A stretch of DNA of 10,799 nucleotides, taken from JAIVJN01 sp036732565 (GTDB lineage: Bacteria; Acidobacteriota; Vicinamibacteria; Vicinamibacterales; UBA2999). This document shows positions 3,976 to 10,799 of this stretch, piece after piece. Location of the stretch: positions 1 through 10,799 of the forward strand of contig DAINCF010000230.1 of the NCBI GenBank assembly GCA_036732565.1, written 5' to 3'. How positions within the stretch are numbered: position 1 is the first letter of the stretch; every line of letters begins with the position of its first letter. Position numbers and translations under genes: made by a program. Under the pieces are notes generated by a model that did no database searches, was not told where the DNA came from, and saw only the letters and a list, made by a program, of their open reading frames with translations.

Positions 3976-6565
3976 AGAGCAGTTTGAACGTGCCGTGCGC
4001 TTGCCCGCGATGCTGCACGCGGAAGCCGAGCAGCACGACGCGGCCTTTCTCGATCGACGCTTCGACGATGGCGGCACGACCGGCGACGAAGCGCTCGCCG
4101 AGCAGCCACCCGCTGCGCAGGAGATCTTTGGACGCGTAGCTGCCGACGACCTTCAACCCCTCGGGCGCCGGCGGCTGCTGATCCATCCACTGCTCCCACC
4201 GGCTGCGATTCCGACCGAGCACGAACGCCTGGCTCTCGTCGAAGAACCCGGTGACCTCGGATGGCATCCCGTACGCGACCGGATGCGTCGGATCGACGGT
4301 CACCTTCACGAGCGTGCCCGGCATGTAGAACTCACTCTCCTCGAGGCCGGACGTGTTGTTGCGCATTGGTACGCCGAACGCGGCAAGCGGAAGCTCGGAC
4401 GCGTGGTCCATGGCGACGAGCGTACCTCCCGCGGCCGTGAACTGATACAGGTTGGCCACGCCTGCCGGCGTCATGCCTCCGGTGTACTCGGCGGGCATCG
4501 TTCCAGGCGCGAGCCCGTTGCGCATCGAGTCGTAGGTCGCATCCGGCAGCACGACGACGTCGAAGCGCGAGCGGAGGTTGCCGGCGCGAATGTCAGGATC
4601 CTTGACCGTGGTGAACGGGATCTCGTACTGCTCGAAGATCCAGCGCGTCCACCCTTCGTCCATGTTGCCGCCCCACGGGGAGTACAGCGCGATGCGCGGC
4701 GTCCGAATCGTCAGCAGCTCGCCGGAGGGCGCCGCGTCCAGCACGCCAACCTGCAGACCCAACTCCCGCGCGGCCGCTTGCACACGAGCTTCGGTGCCGT
4801 TGCCTGGCGTGACCAGCCACGTGCCTGCGGGCCACTCGCGGCCGGTGACGGTGATAGCTTGTGTCGCTCTCGCCACACGATCGCCGGCCTTCAACAGACG
4901 ATTGACGGCAATGACGCTGTCGTTGCTTCGAGGATCGAGCGCATACGCGTATTTCGCGGCACCGGCCACGCTCCCGGGCGTTGCAGTGACGAACGTCACC
5001 GGCGTCGTCGTGGCTTTCACGGCGCTCTTCACGCGCTGCACGTCGACACCCATTTGATATGAGAGCGTCCACCCGGTGATGTCGTACGGCCGCTCTGGCG
5101 GCCCACCGGGGTAGATGCGACGATCCGGATACACCTGCGGTGTCAGGAGGTCGACGATGTGCGGCCGGAAGGGTTGTGCGCCGCGAATGAGGAAGCTGCC
5201 CGCGGCGTAGGTACGGCCATCAACCGTCAACGGCTCGGTGGCGCGCTCCACCTGCACGCCACCCCAGCGGAACGCGTTGACCATGCGCCAGGCCGCGCCC
5301 GCGTCCCATTGCTTGGCGGGCACAATCCACGTCTCACCTTCGCCAGCGCGGATCGCGTCACGGCCCATGCGGTAGATGTCATAGAGCCATTCGTCTTTGC
5401 GCTTGGCGGCGAGGTCGAGCAGCGCGAGCGTGGCGGACATGTTGTAATCGCAACTGTCCTTGAGGTGCCATTCTCCGCCGCGAAATGGATGTGGATAGAA
5501 CGTGCTCGGTTCGCTCGTCGACGTGCCGTCGGTGAACGTGCGCGGAAAACGCGCCGCGTCGTAGGTCACCGGATCGGCGCTGTTGTGCTGCGTTTCCGTG
5601 AGGATGCCGATCATGTTGTGGAAATACGGCGCGCTGCGCATGCCGCCGTTCCACCACGTGTCATATTGAATGCGCGCGATCACGCCGGCTTTGTTCTCAC
5701 GCTCGAATCGCCGCGCCATCACCGCGCCGATCTCGGTGATGCCTCTGAGGACGAGTGGTGGGATGTGTGGATTGGGCGGATCCTCGTACGGCGGTATCGT
5801 GATGCGGGCGGGAAACGCGCCGGTCTGGTGCTGGTTGTAAACGATCTGCGGGAACCACTCGTGATAGAGCTGTCGTCCAACGTTTCGAGTCTCGATCTGG
5901 TTGAACATGAACCAGTCGCGGTTGTTGTCGTGGCCGACGTAGTGGTGATACAGCGTCGGCGGATCCGACTTCGAGTAGGGCGTGTGGACGTTCTTCATGT
6001 ACCAGTTGCCCACCAGCGTCTGCCCATCGGGGTTCATGCTGGGGACGAGCAGGATGATGGTTTGGTCGCGGATGGTGCGGACCTCGTCGCTCTCGTCGGT
6101 CACGAGGCGATGGGCAGCCCACGGCGCCAGTTGCGGCGGCGCGACCTCGGTGGCGTGAATGCCCATGTCGACCCACACGATTGCCTTGCCCTCACGCGCC
6201 AACGCGTGGGCGGCGGCATCAGCGATCGGGGCGCCCGACGTGTCGCGGACGAGCGCGAGGGATTGTGAGATCTCCTTGTAGCGTGCCAGCTTGGCGAGGT
6301 TCGCTTCGGACGAGATGATGGCCATGAGCTGCGGGCGGCCCTCGCTGCTCTTCCCGATCTCGACCAGCTGCATCCGCGGGCTGGCCGCATCGAGGGTGCG
6401 GAAGTACTGGGCGACCTGCTCGTAGGTCGCCAGCTTGTAGTCCGCGCACATGCCCCAGCCGATCACGGCGTCGGGCGAGGAAACTTTCGACTGCGCGCCG
6501 ACGTAGTCCGCAGCAAGCCCGGCCAGCGTCGCCGCGACGGTCAGCGCCCGGATGAGTTGTGCCAT
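3914..6565 (-). CDS. Secreted M14-family zinc carboxypeptidase-like protein with C-terminal GATase-like domain
   Basis: An 883-residue exported protein with a signal peptide at about 1-24, ending VGAQ. The M14 fold at about 45-330 keeps the key residues: zinc ligands H137 and E140 in GIHATE, NPDG at 178-181, substrate-binding N215-R216 in HDNNRDW, the likely third zinc ligand H246 in YNQHQTG, and the catalytic glutamate E324 in ILTETQ. It should hydrolyse peptides, or amide bonds in peptidoglycan-type substrates, outside the cytoplasm. Residues 620-790 look like a Rossmann, class I GATase-like domain (RIALYSPWGG, DVVVLPD, GGTLVAMD) without an obvious catalytic cysteine. Beyond the M14 domain the role is unknown. 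The gene is divergent from the TonB-dependent receptor by 24 bases. A TATAAT sits 5 bases before the ATG, suggesting a leaderless transcript. Its 3' end overlaps the DUF6249-like gene. Confidence 0.9.
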   Translation of the reverse strand: MAQLIRALTVAATLAGLAADYVGAQSKVSSPDAVIGWGMCADYKLATYEQVAQYFRTLDAASPRMQLVEIGKSSEGRPQLMAIISSEANLAKLARYKEISQSLALVRDTSGAPIADAAAHALAREGKAIVWVDMGIHATEVAPPQLAPWAAHRLVTDESDEVRTIRDQTIILLVPSMNPDGQTLVGNWYMKNVHTPYSKSDPPTLYHHYVGHDNNRDWFMFNQIETRNVGRQLYHEWFPQIVYNQHQTGAFPARITIPPYEDPPNPHIPPLVLRGITEIGAVMARRFERENKAGVIARIQYDTWWNGGMRSAPYFHNMIGILTETQHNSADPVTYDAARFPRTFTDGTSTSEPSTFYPHPFRGGEWHLKDSCDYNMSATLALLDLAAKRKDEWLYDIYRMGRDAIRAGEGETWIVPAKQWDAGAAWRMVNAFRWGGVQVERATEPLTVDGRTYAAGSFLIRGAQPFRPHIVDLLTPQVYPDRRIYPGGPPERPYDITGWTLSYQMGVDVQRVKSAVKATTTPVTFVTATPGSVAGAAKYAYALDPRSNDSVIAVNRLLKAGDRVARATQAITVTGREWPAGTWLVTPGNGTEARVQAAARELGLQVGVLDAAPSGELLTIRTPRIALYSPWGGNMDEGWTRWIFEQYEIPFTTVKDPDIRAGNLRSRFDVVVLPDATYDSMRNGLAPGTMPAEYTGGMTPAGVANLYQFTAAGGTLVAMDHASELPLAAFGVPMRNNTSGLEESEFYMPGTLVKVTVDPTHPVAYGMPSEVTGFFDESQAFVLGRNRSRWEQWMDQQPPAPEGLKVVGSYASKDLLRSGWLLGERFVAGRAAIVEASIEKGRVVLLGFRVQHRGQAHGTFKLLFNSLYLGASERAPAATAAGE

Positions 6566-6570
6566 GAGAG

Positions 6571-6576
6571 ATTATA
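6571..6576 (-). promoter_or_regulatory. Perfect -10 element (TATAAT) abutting the M14 start codon
   Basis: On the minus strand TATAAT is followed by CTCTC and then ATG (6565-6563), placing the expected transcription start at or next to the A of the ATG. No convincing -35 is seen 16-18 bases upstream (TTGGCA is 23 bases away). The site lies in the 24-base gap to the divergent receptor gene. Confidence 0.5.
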
Positions 6577-6589
6577 GGACCGCGATCGG

Positions 6590-9500
6590 ATGAGACCCAT
6601 GCCAAGCCTTTGCCGACTTCGATACGTTTTCATCATCCTCACCATCATCTCGTGCGCGGCGCCGCGCATGGGTGTGGCGCAGACCTGGCGCGGCGTGATT
6701 CGCGGTGTGGTGCTCGACTCCAGTGGCGCTCGCGTGGCCGGGGCCACGTTGGTCATCACCAGTGAGGCGACTGGGGCCACGCGCGAGGCCGCGTCAGGCG
6801 CCGCGGGGGAGTACCTCGTGCCAGCGTTGGCGCCCGGCCGGTATCGCGTGGAAGCGAAAGCCGCCGGTCACAAGACGTGGCAGCGCGACCTCGAGCTGCT
6901 CGTGAATCAGGAACGACACATCGACGTCACGCTCGAGGTTGGCAACGTCACCGAGATCGTGCAGGTCAACGCCCCTGCGGTCGGACGCGGCGACGACTCC
7001 TCGTTGGGTACGTCGATCGACGCCGCGCAGGTGCGCGCGTTCCCGCTCGACGGGCGCAACTTCCTCGACTTGAGCCTGCTCACCCCGGGCACTTCGCCCG
7101 CGCCGCAGGGATCGGCATCGTCGGTGCGCGGCGATTTCGCCTTCAGCGCGAACGGCGCGCGCGAGGACTTCAACAGCTACTTGCTGGACGGCGCCGACAA
7201 CATGGATCCCAAGCTGAACACGGTGGCCGTTCGGCCCGCGGTGGATGGCATCCAGGAGTTCGAGGTCCTGACGAGTGGCTACGATGCTGCGTTCGGCCGC
7301 TACGCCGGCGCACAGGTCAACGTCGTCACGCGATCCGGATCGAATCTGCTGAACGGTACTGCGTACGGATTCTTCAGAGACGGTGGCCTCGACGCGAAGA
7401 ACGCGTTCGCGCCCGAGAACGAGCCGGCGCCGGAGTATCAACGGCAGCAGATCGGCGGGTCGATCGGCGGCCCGGTCCGGCGCGGCAGCACGTTCTTCTT
7501 CGCCGACTACGAGGCCACGCGCCGCCGCGAGGGGATCACCCGGGTCACCAGCGTGCCGACGCTGTTCGAGCAGGGCGGCAACTTCTCGCGAAGCGCCGTG
7601 ATGCCGCGCGATCCGCGATCGGGGCAGGCGTTGCCGTTCATCCCCAGCGCCTTTCAGCATCCGGTCGGCCGCTCGATTGCGAACTTGTATCCAGAGCCGA
7701 ATCGCGCCAATCCGTTCGCGAATTACGTGTCGTCGCCGGTCGAGCGTGACAACACCCATCAGTTCGATGTGCGGGGCGATCAAGCGTTGGCCCAGGGCGG
7801 CGCCTTGACGGTGCGCTACAGCTTCAGCAATCGCGAGCTGTTCGAGCCGTTTTCCGGTCCTGGCTTCTCGTCGGTGCCGGGCTTCGGCAACGACGCGCCG
7901 CGGCGCGCGCAGAATCTGCTCGTCAACGACGCACGGGTGCTGTCACCGGCGTGGTTCAACGATGCTCGGCTGTCGTTCACGCGCGTCGCCAACGCCGTGA
8001 CACAGGAAGGCGCTGGCACCAGCCTGAACCGGCAGGTGGGGTTGCCGGAGCTGTCGGCGAACGAGCGCGATTGGGGCTTGAGCTTCATCTCCGTGCTGGG
8101 CTACTCGCCGTTGGGGCACGAGTACAACAACCCGCAGCAGGGCCGCACCAACTTGTTCCAACTGTCCGACACCCTGACATGGTCCAAGGGTGCGCATCTC
8201 ATCAAGCTCGGTGGCGAAGCGCGCTTCATCAGGCAGGATGCCTTCCGCGACGTCCAGTCGCGCGGGCAGCTGGTGTTCAGCGGTCAGATCACCGGCCACC
8301 CGTTTGCCGATCTGCTGCTCGGCGCGCCGGTGCTGACCGTGGCAGCACGCCTCGACAACCCGCAGCGGCTGCGCACCGAGACGATGTCGGTGTTCGCGCA
8401 GGATAGTTGGCAGGCGAGCGCCAATCTCACGCTGTCGGCCGGCGTCCGGTACGAGCGGTTCTCGCCGCCGGTCGATCCCGAGGATCGCGCCAACGTCTAC
8501 GACCCAGCGACGGGATCCCTGGTGCAAGTGGGTACCAACGGCGTCCCGCGCGGCGGCTTTGAAACCGACGCCAACAACCTTGCGCCGCGCTTGGGTCTCT
8601 CGTGGACACCTACGGCGTCGGGCCACACGCTGGTGCGTGGATCGTACGGTCTCTACTACAGTCAGTCGGCACTGGCGCCAGGCGAAGCGCTCTACTTCAG
8701 CCCGCCGTACTACAACTTGAGCTTCTACTTTCCGCTGCCGGACGGATCGTTCGCGCCGACGCTGTCGGATCCGTTCCCGGCCTCGTTCCCGTTGCCAACG
8801 CCGCCGTCCGCGCTCGCGTTTCAACGCGATCTCGCGACGCCGTTCATGCACCACTGGAACGTCGCGGTGCAGCAACAGATCGGATCGACATGGTCCGTCG
8901 AAGGCGCCTACGTGGGCTCGCGCGGACGCAACCTGCTCGCCGCCCGAGACATGAACCAGGCCCCGGCGAGTCCGCGGCCGCTGAACCTCCGACCGAATCC
9001 ATTCTTCTCGGACATCACGCTGCTCGAGTCGCGCGGCACCTCCGAGTACGACGCGTTTCTGCTCACCACCGAGCGGCGCCTGAGCAGCGGCCTTTCACTG
9101 CTGGCGTCGTACACGCTCTCGAGCACGCACGACGACACCTCGGGGTTCTTCTCCAGCGCGGGCGATCCGAACTTCCCGCAGGACAGCACCAATCCCGACG
9201 CGGAATGGGGCCGATCGAGCTTCGATATCCGCCACCGCGCGACGGTCGGCTTCATCTACGACCTGCCGTTCGCGGGCAGCGTCTGGTCGCGCGACTGGCA
9301 AGTCAGCGGGATTGCGACGTTGCAGTCGGGACGGCCGTTCACCGTGGCGTTGCTGCCGGATCTCGACAACAGCAACACCGGCCGCGCCTCGCTCGGCTTC
9401 GGCTTCAACGATCGCCCGAACGTGACGGGTGACCCGAGCGTCTCGAATCCGTCGGACGAGCGCTGGTTCAACACTGAGGCGTTCTCGCTACCACCCTTCG

Positions 9501-9748
9501 GCTCGTTCGGCAATAACGGCCGCAACACGCTCGAAGGGCCCGGCTATGCGAACGTGAACCTGGCCGTGATCAAACTGATTCCGCTCGGGTCCGCGAGCCG
9601 GTTGCAACTCCGGTTCGAGACCTTCAATCTGTTCAACCGCACCAACTACGACCTGCCGGACGCGTTTTTCGGGTCGCCGACGTTCGGTCAGATTCTGTCC
9701 GCGCAGGCACCCAGGCGAGTTCAACTCGGCGCGCGCGTGATTTTTTGA
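6590..9748 (+). CDS. TonB-dependent outer-membrane receptor, Oar-like, with carboxypeptidase regulatory-like domain
   Basis: A 1052-residue outer-membrane protein. Signal peptide at about 1-31 (hydrophobic VFIILTIISC, cut after GVAQ). Carboxypeptidase-regulatory-like beta-sandwich at about 34-115 (GVIRGVVLDSSGARVAGATL, then GEYLVPALAPGRYRVEAKAAG). Plug domain at about 125-255 (DAAQVRAFPLDGRNFLDLSL, then YLLDGADNMDP). Beta-barrel from about 256 to the C-terminus, which ends in VQLGARVIF with the terminal phenylalanine expected for outer-membrane barrels. Such receptors import or bind oligopeptides, glycans or other large ligands using TonB energy; the ligand here cannot be read. This architecture is multiplied in Acidobacteriota. 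The start is 6590, or possibly the ATG at 6599; neither has a strong Shine-Dalgarno. The gene is divergent from the secreted M14 peptidase and is followed after the stop by a long hairpin. Confidence 0.95.
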   Translation: MRPMPSLCRLRYVFIILTIISCAAPRMGVAQTWRGVIRGVVLDSSGARVAGATLVITSEATGATREAASGAAGEYLVPALAPGRYRVEAKAAGHKTWQRDLELLVNQERHIDVTLEVGNVTEIVQVNAPAVGRGDDSSLGTSIDAAQVRAFPLDGRNFLDLSLLTPGTSPAPQGSASSVRGDFAFSANGAREDFNSYLLDGADNMDPKLNTVAVRPAVDGIQEFEVLTSGYDAAFGRYAGAQVNVVTRSGSNLLNGTAYGFFRDGGLDAKNAFAPENEPAPEYQRQQIGGSIGGPVRRGSTFFFADYEATRRREGITRVTSVPTLFEQGGNFSRSAVMPRDPRSGQALPFIPSAFQHPVGRSIANLYPEPNRANPFANYVSSPVERDNTHQFDVRGDQALAQGGALTVRYSFSNRELFEPFSGPGFSSVPGFGNDAPRRAQNLLVNDARVLSPAWFNDARLSFTRVANAVTQEGAGTSLNRQVGLPELSANERDWGLSFISVLGYSPLGHEYNNPQQGRTNLFQLSDTLTWSKGAHLIKLGGEARFIRQDAFRDVQSRGQLVFSGQITGHPFADLLLGAPVLTVAARLDNPQRLRTETMSVFAQDSWQASANLTLSAGVRYERFSPPVDPEDRANVYDPATGSLVQVGTNGVPRGGFETDANNLAPRLGLSWTPTASGHTLVRGSYGLYYSQSALAPGEALYFSPPYYNLSFYFPLPDGSFAPTLSDPFPASFPLPTPPSALAFQRDLATPFMHHWNVAVQQQIGSTWSVEGAYVGSRGRNLLAARDMNQAPASPRPLNLRPNPFFSDITLLESRGTSEYDAFLLTTERRLSSGLSLLASYTLSSTHDDTSGFFSSAGDPNFPQDSTNPDAEWGRSSFDIRHRATVGFIYDLPFAGSVWSRDWQVSGIATLQSGRPFTVALLPDLDNSNTGRASLGFGFNDRPNVTGDPSVSNPSDERWFNTEAFSLPPFGSFGNNGRNTLEGPGYANVNLAVIKLIPLGSASRLQLRFETFNLFNRTNYDLPDAFFGSPTFGQILSAQAPRRVQLGARVIF

Positions 9749-9841
9749 GGCTGGTAAGGCGGGTCGGCCAGGTGAGGCGGGTAGGGGCATGACGTCTGAC
9801 CTGCCCAACCAGCCTCACCAGCCCAACCCGCCTCACCTGCC
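9749..9841 (+). terminator. Long imperfect hairpin after the receptor gene, made of 18-bp-period repeats
   Basis: The left arm contains GGTAAGGCGGGT (9753-9764) and GGTGAGGCGGGT (9771-9782). The right arm contains ACCAGCCTCACC (9808-9819) and ACCCGCCTCACC (9826-9837). Units in each arm are 18 bases apart, so the arms pair in a nested way, with GGGCA (9785-9789) against TGCCC (9802-9806) next to the loop. GGC (9749-9751) also pairs with GCC (9839-9841). The hairpin starts directly after the receptor stop and precedes the SnoaL-like gene. A likely terminator or mRNA-stabilising structure. Only a weak T-run (TTCTTTT, 9854-9860) follows. Confidence 0.6.
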
Positions 9842-9895
9842 CGACTCGCCCGGTTCTTTTGGGATCTTCAGCCGTATGATGGGCGTCTCACCGAC

Positions 9896-9900
9896 GGAGG
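9896..9900 (+). promoter_or_regulatory. Strong Shine-Dalgarno that fixes the SnoaL-like start
   Basis: GGAGG lies 5 bases before the ATG at 9906. It decides against the upstream in-frame ATG at 9789, which would encode a Pro-rich leader read through the hairpin repeats. Confidence 0.8.
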
Positions 9901-9905
9901 CCCCC

Positions 9906-10319
9906 ATGAGCGAACAGAACGTTGACGTCGTGCGGCGTACGTATGAGGCGTTCGATCGCGGAGACATCGACGCCCTTCTGAGTCTCTGCGACGAGAACAT
10001 CGAGTGGATCACGCCCGGGCCACCCGACTTGCCTACGGCTGGACGACGCGTCGGTCGCGAGGCCGTGCGCGGGTTCTTTGGCACGCTCGTCGAGACGTTC
10101 GAGTTCCAGCAGTTTGCGGCCCAGACCTTCATCGGGCAGGGCGAGCACGTCATCGTCCTCGGCACGGACGAGGTGATAGTCAAGGCGACCGGCACCGTTG
10201 TCACCGAGGCCTGGGCCCACGCCTTCGTCGTTCGCGACGGCAAGATCGTTCGCTTCCAGGAGTACCTGGACATGACGGCCGCCGTCGCCGAACTGCGCGG
10301 CGCCGACGCGCGCGCGTGA
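9906..10319 (+). CDS. SnoaL-like / NTF2-like family protein
   Basis: A 137-residue single-domain cytoplasmic protein. The pattern NVDVVRRTYEAFDRGDIDAL (5-24) followed by CDENIEWITPG, G(R)EAVRGFF (50-57) and the closing strands AWAHAFVVRDGKIVRFQEYL is typical of the SnoaL-like branch of the NTF2 cone fold. It has length and spacing normal for that family. Such proteins are small-molecule isomerases, hydrolases or ligand-binding proteins, and the specific reaction cannot be predicted. The start at 9906 follows GGAGG at a spacing of 5. It lies 39 bases upstream of the M28 peptidase gene on the same strand, so the two could be co-transcribed, though they have no evident functional link. No promoter was recognised between the hairpin and the gene. 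Confidence 0.88.
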   Translation: MSEQNVDVVRRTYEAFDRGDIDALLSLCDENIEWITPGPPDLPTAGRRVGREAVRGFFGTLVETFEFQQFAAQTFIGQGEHVIVLGTDEVIVKATGTVVTEAWAHAFVVRDGKIVRFQEYLDMTAAVAELRGADARA

Positions 10320-10358
10320 TGTCCTAGGTCTGGGCGAGCCTGAAGGCGGGAGGACGGA

Positions 10359-10799
10359 ATGAGCTCTCAGCTGCGACGTCGACTAGCGTTGCTCGGCCTG
10401 ACACTCGTTATTACCGTCTCCATGCCGCTGGCGCAGAGCGGACGCGCGCCGGCGAGCGAGTCCATTCGCCAGGCGGAGCTGCGCGCCGACCTCTTCTTTC
10501 TGTCCTCGGACGCCATGCGCGGCCGGCTGACGAATACGCCCACCAACTTTCTGGCTGCCGACTGGGTGCGGTCGAGGTTCGAACGGCTCGACCTGACACC
10601 CGGAGGCCACGGGGGCACGTTCGATCACCGGTACAACCTGATGACCGCCGCCCTCGACGAGGGCAACATCGCGACGGTGCATAGCGGCGACGTGGAGTGG
10701 AGGCTCGGCCTCGGGCAGGATTTCTACCCCCACCGCTTCAGCGCCAGCGGCGATGTTGCCGGTGAGCTCGTGTACGCGGGGTTCGGCATCGTCTCGCCC
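10359..10799 (+). CDS. M28-family metallopeptidase, N-terminal part (cut by window edge)
   Basis: The first 147 residues of an exported protein, open to the right edge. The start ATG at 10359 has GGGAGG (10348-10353) 5 bases upstream. A signal peptide covers about 1-25 (RRRLALLGLTLVITVSMPLAQ). The segment RADLFFLSSDAMRGRLTNTP with NFLAADWVRSRFERLDLTP resembles the N-terminal region of large M28 aminopeptidases. The end, GELVYAGFGIVSP, begins a protease-associated (PA) domain, which in this family is inserted before or within the zinc peptidase domain. The metal-binding residues are beyond the window, so catalytic activity cannot be judged. Likely function: periplasmic or secreted removal of N-terminal amino acids from peptides, in line with the nearby M14 peptidase and TonB receptor. 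Confidence 0.85.
   Translation, partial: MSSQLRRRLALLGLTLVITVSMPLAQSGRAPASESIRQAELRADLFFLSSDAMRGRLTNTPTNFLAADWVRSRFERLDLTPGGHGGTFDHRYNLMTAALDEGNIATVHSGDVEWRLGLGQDFYPHRFSASGDVAGELVYAGFGIVSP

Noticed and set aside
3770..6268. Long plus-strand open frames of 430 and 369 codons (3770-5062, 5159-6268)
   Set aside because: They lie opposite the M14 gene, which has a signal peptide and intact catalytic motifs. The plus-strand translations are Arg/His-rich and resemble no family, as expected from antisense frames in GC-rich DNA.
6794..7783. A 329-codon minus-strand frame and other shadows in the receptor gene
   Set aside because: The plus-strand receptor has full domain architecture and a terminal Phe; the antisense translation shows no recognisable domain.
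9789..9905. N-terminal extension of the SnoaL-like protein from the ATG at 9789
   Set aside because: The leader would be a Pro-rich translation of the hairpin repeats, and GGAGG precedes the ATG at 9906 at ideal spacing.
1..10799. CRISPR arrays, insertion sequences, integrases or phage genes
   Set aside because: Read through for regularly spaced repeats, transposase motifs and terminal inverted repeats; none was found. The palindromes described are too small and lack any enzyme gene.

Overview
The window looks like chromosomal DNA of a GC-rich Gram-negative bacterium, most likely an acidobacterium, possibly of the Vicinamibacterales. The main reason is the 1052-residue outer-membrane receptor at 6590-9748. 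It combines a carboxypeptidase-regulatory-like N-terminal domain with a TonB-dependent barrel (Oar-like), a type greatly expanded in Acidobacteriota. Large secreted M14 and M28 peptidases and a DUF6249-type membrane protein fit this. The taxonomic placement is inference from gene content only.

Left part (1-769, minus strand): the 5' end of trigger factor (tig, cut by the window edge) lies downstream of a complete tRNA-Leu(UAG) with an encoded CCA. Between them is a strong branched palindrome that begins at the last base of the CCA.

Next (950-2340, plus strand): a Dam-family (D12) adenine methyltransferase and a small PD-(D/E)XK nuclease are coupled through a TAATG overlap. This is probably a compact type II restriction-modification pair. 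By eye its base composition is lower in GC than its neighbours, as expected for acquired DNA.

Then (2347-3975): an ECF sigma factor and its zinc-finger anti-sigma factor form a GTGA-overlapping operon on the minus strand, divergent from a DUF6249-like three-helix membrane protein. The intergenic region holds a perfect 18-bp palindrome. Its two halves supply the -35-like element of two symmetric promoters, GAAACAA-N17-TCTAA, one facing each way. This suggests that the sigma factor controls both its own operon and the membrane protein.

Right part (3914-10799): a secreted M14 zinc carboxypeptidase-like protein with an extra C-terminal GATase-like region is divergent from the TonB-dependent receptor. 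A near-perfect 93-nt hairpin built from 18-bp-period repeats follows the receptor. After it come a small SnoaL/NTF2-like protein and the start of an M28 aminopeptidase, both with strong Shine-Dalgarno sites. The peptidases and the receptor suggest extracellular peptide degradation and uptake, but no substrate can be read from the sequence.

The most notable observations are the symmetric divergent ECF promoter, the compact Dam/PD-(D/E)XK pair, and the two elaborate palindromes.
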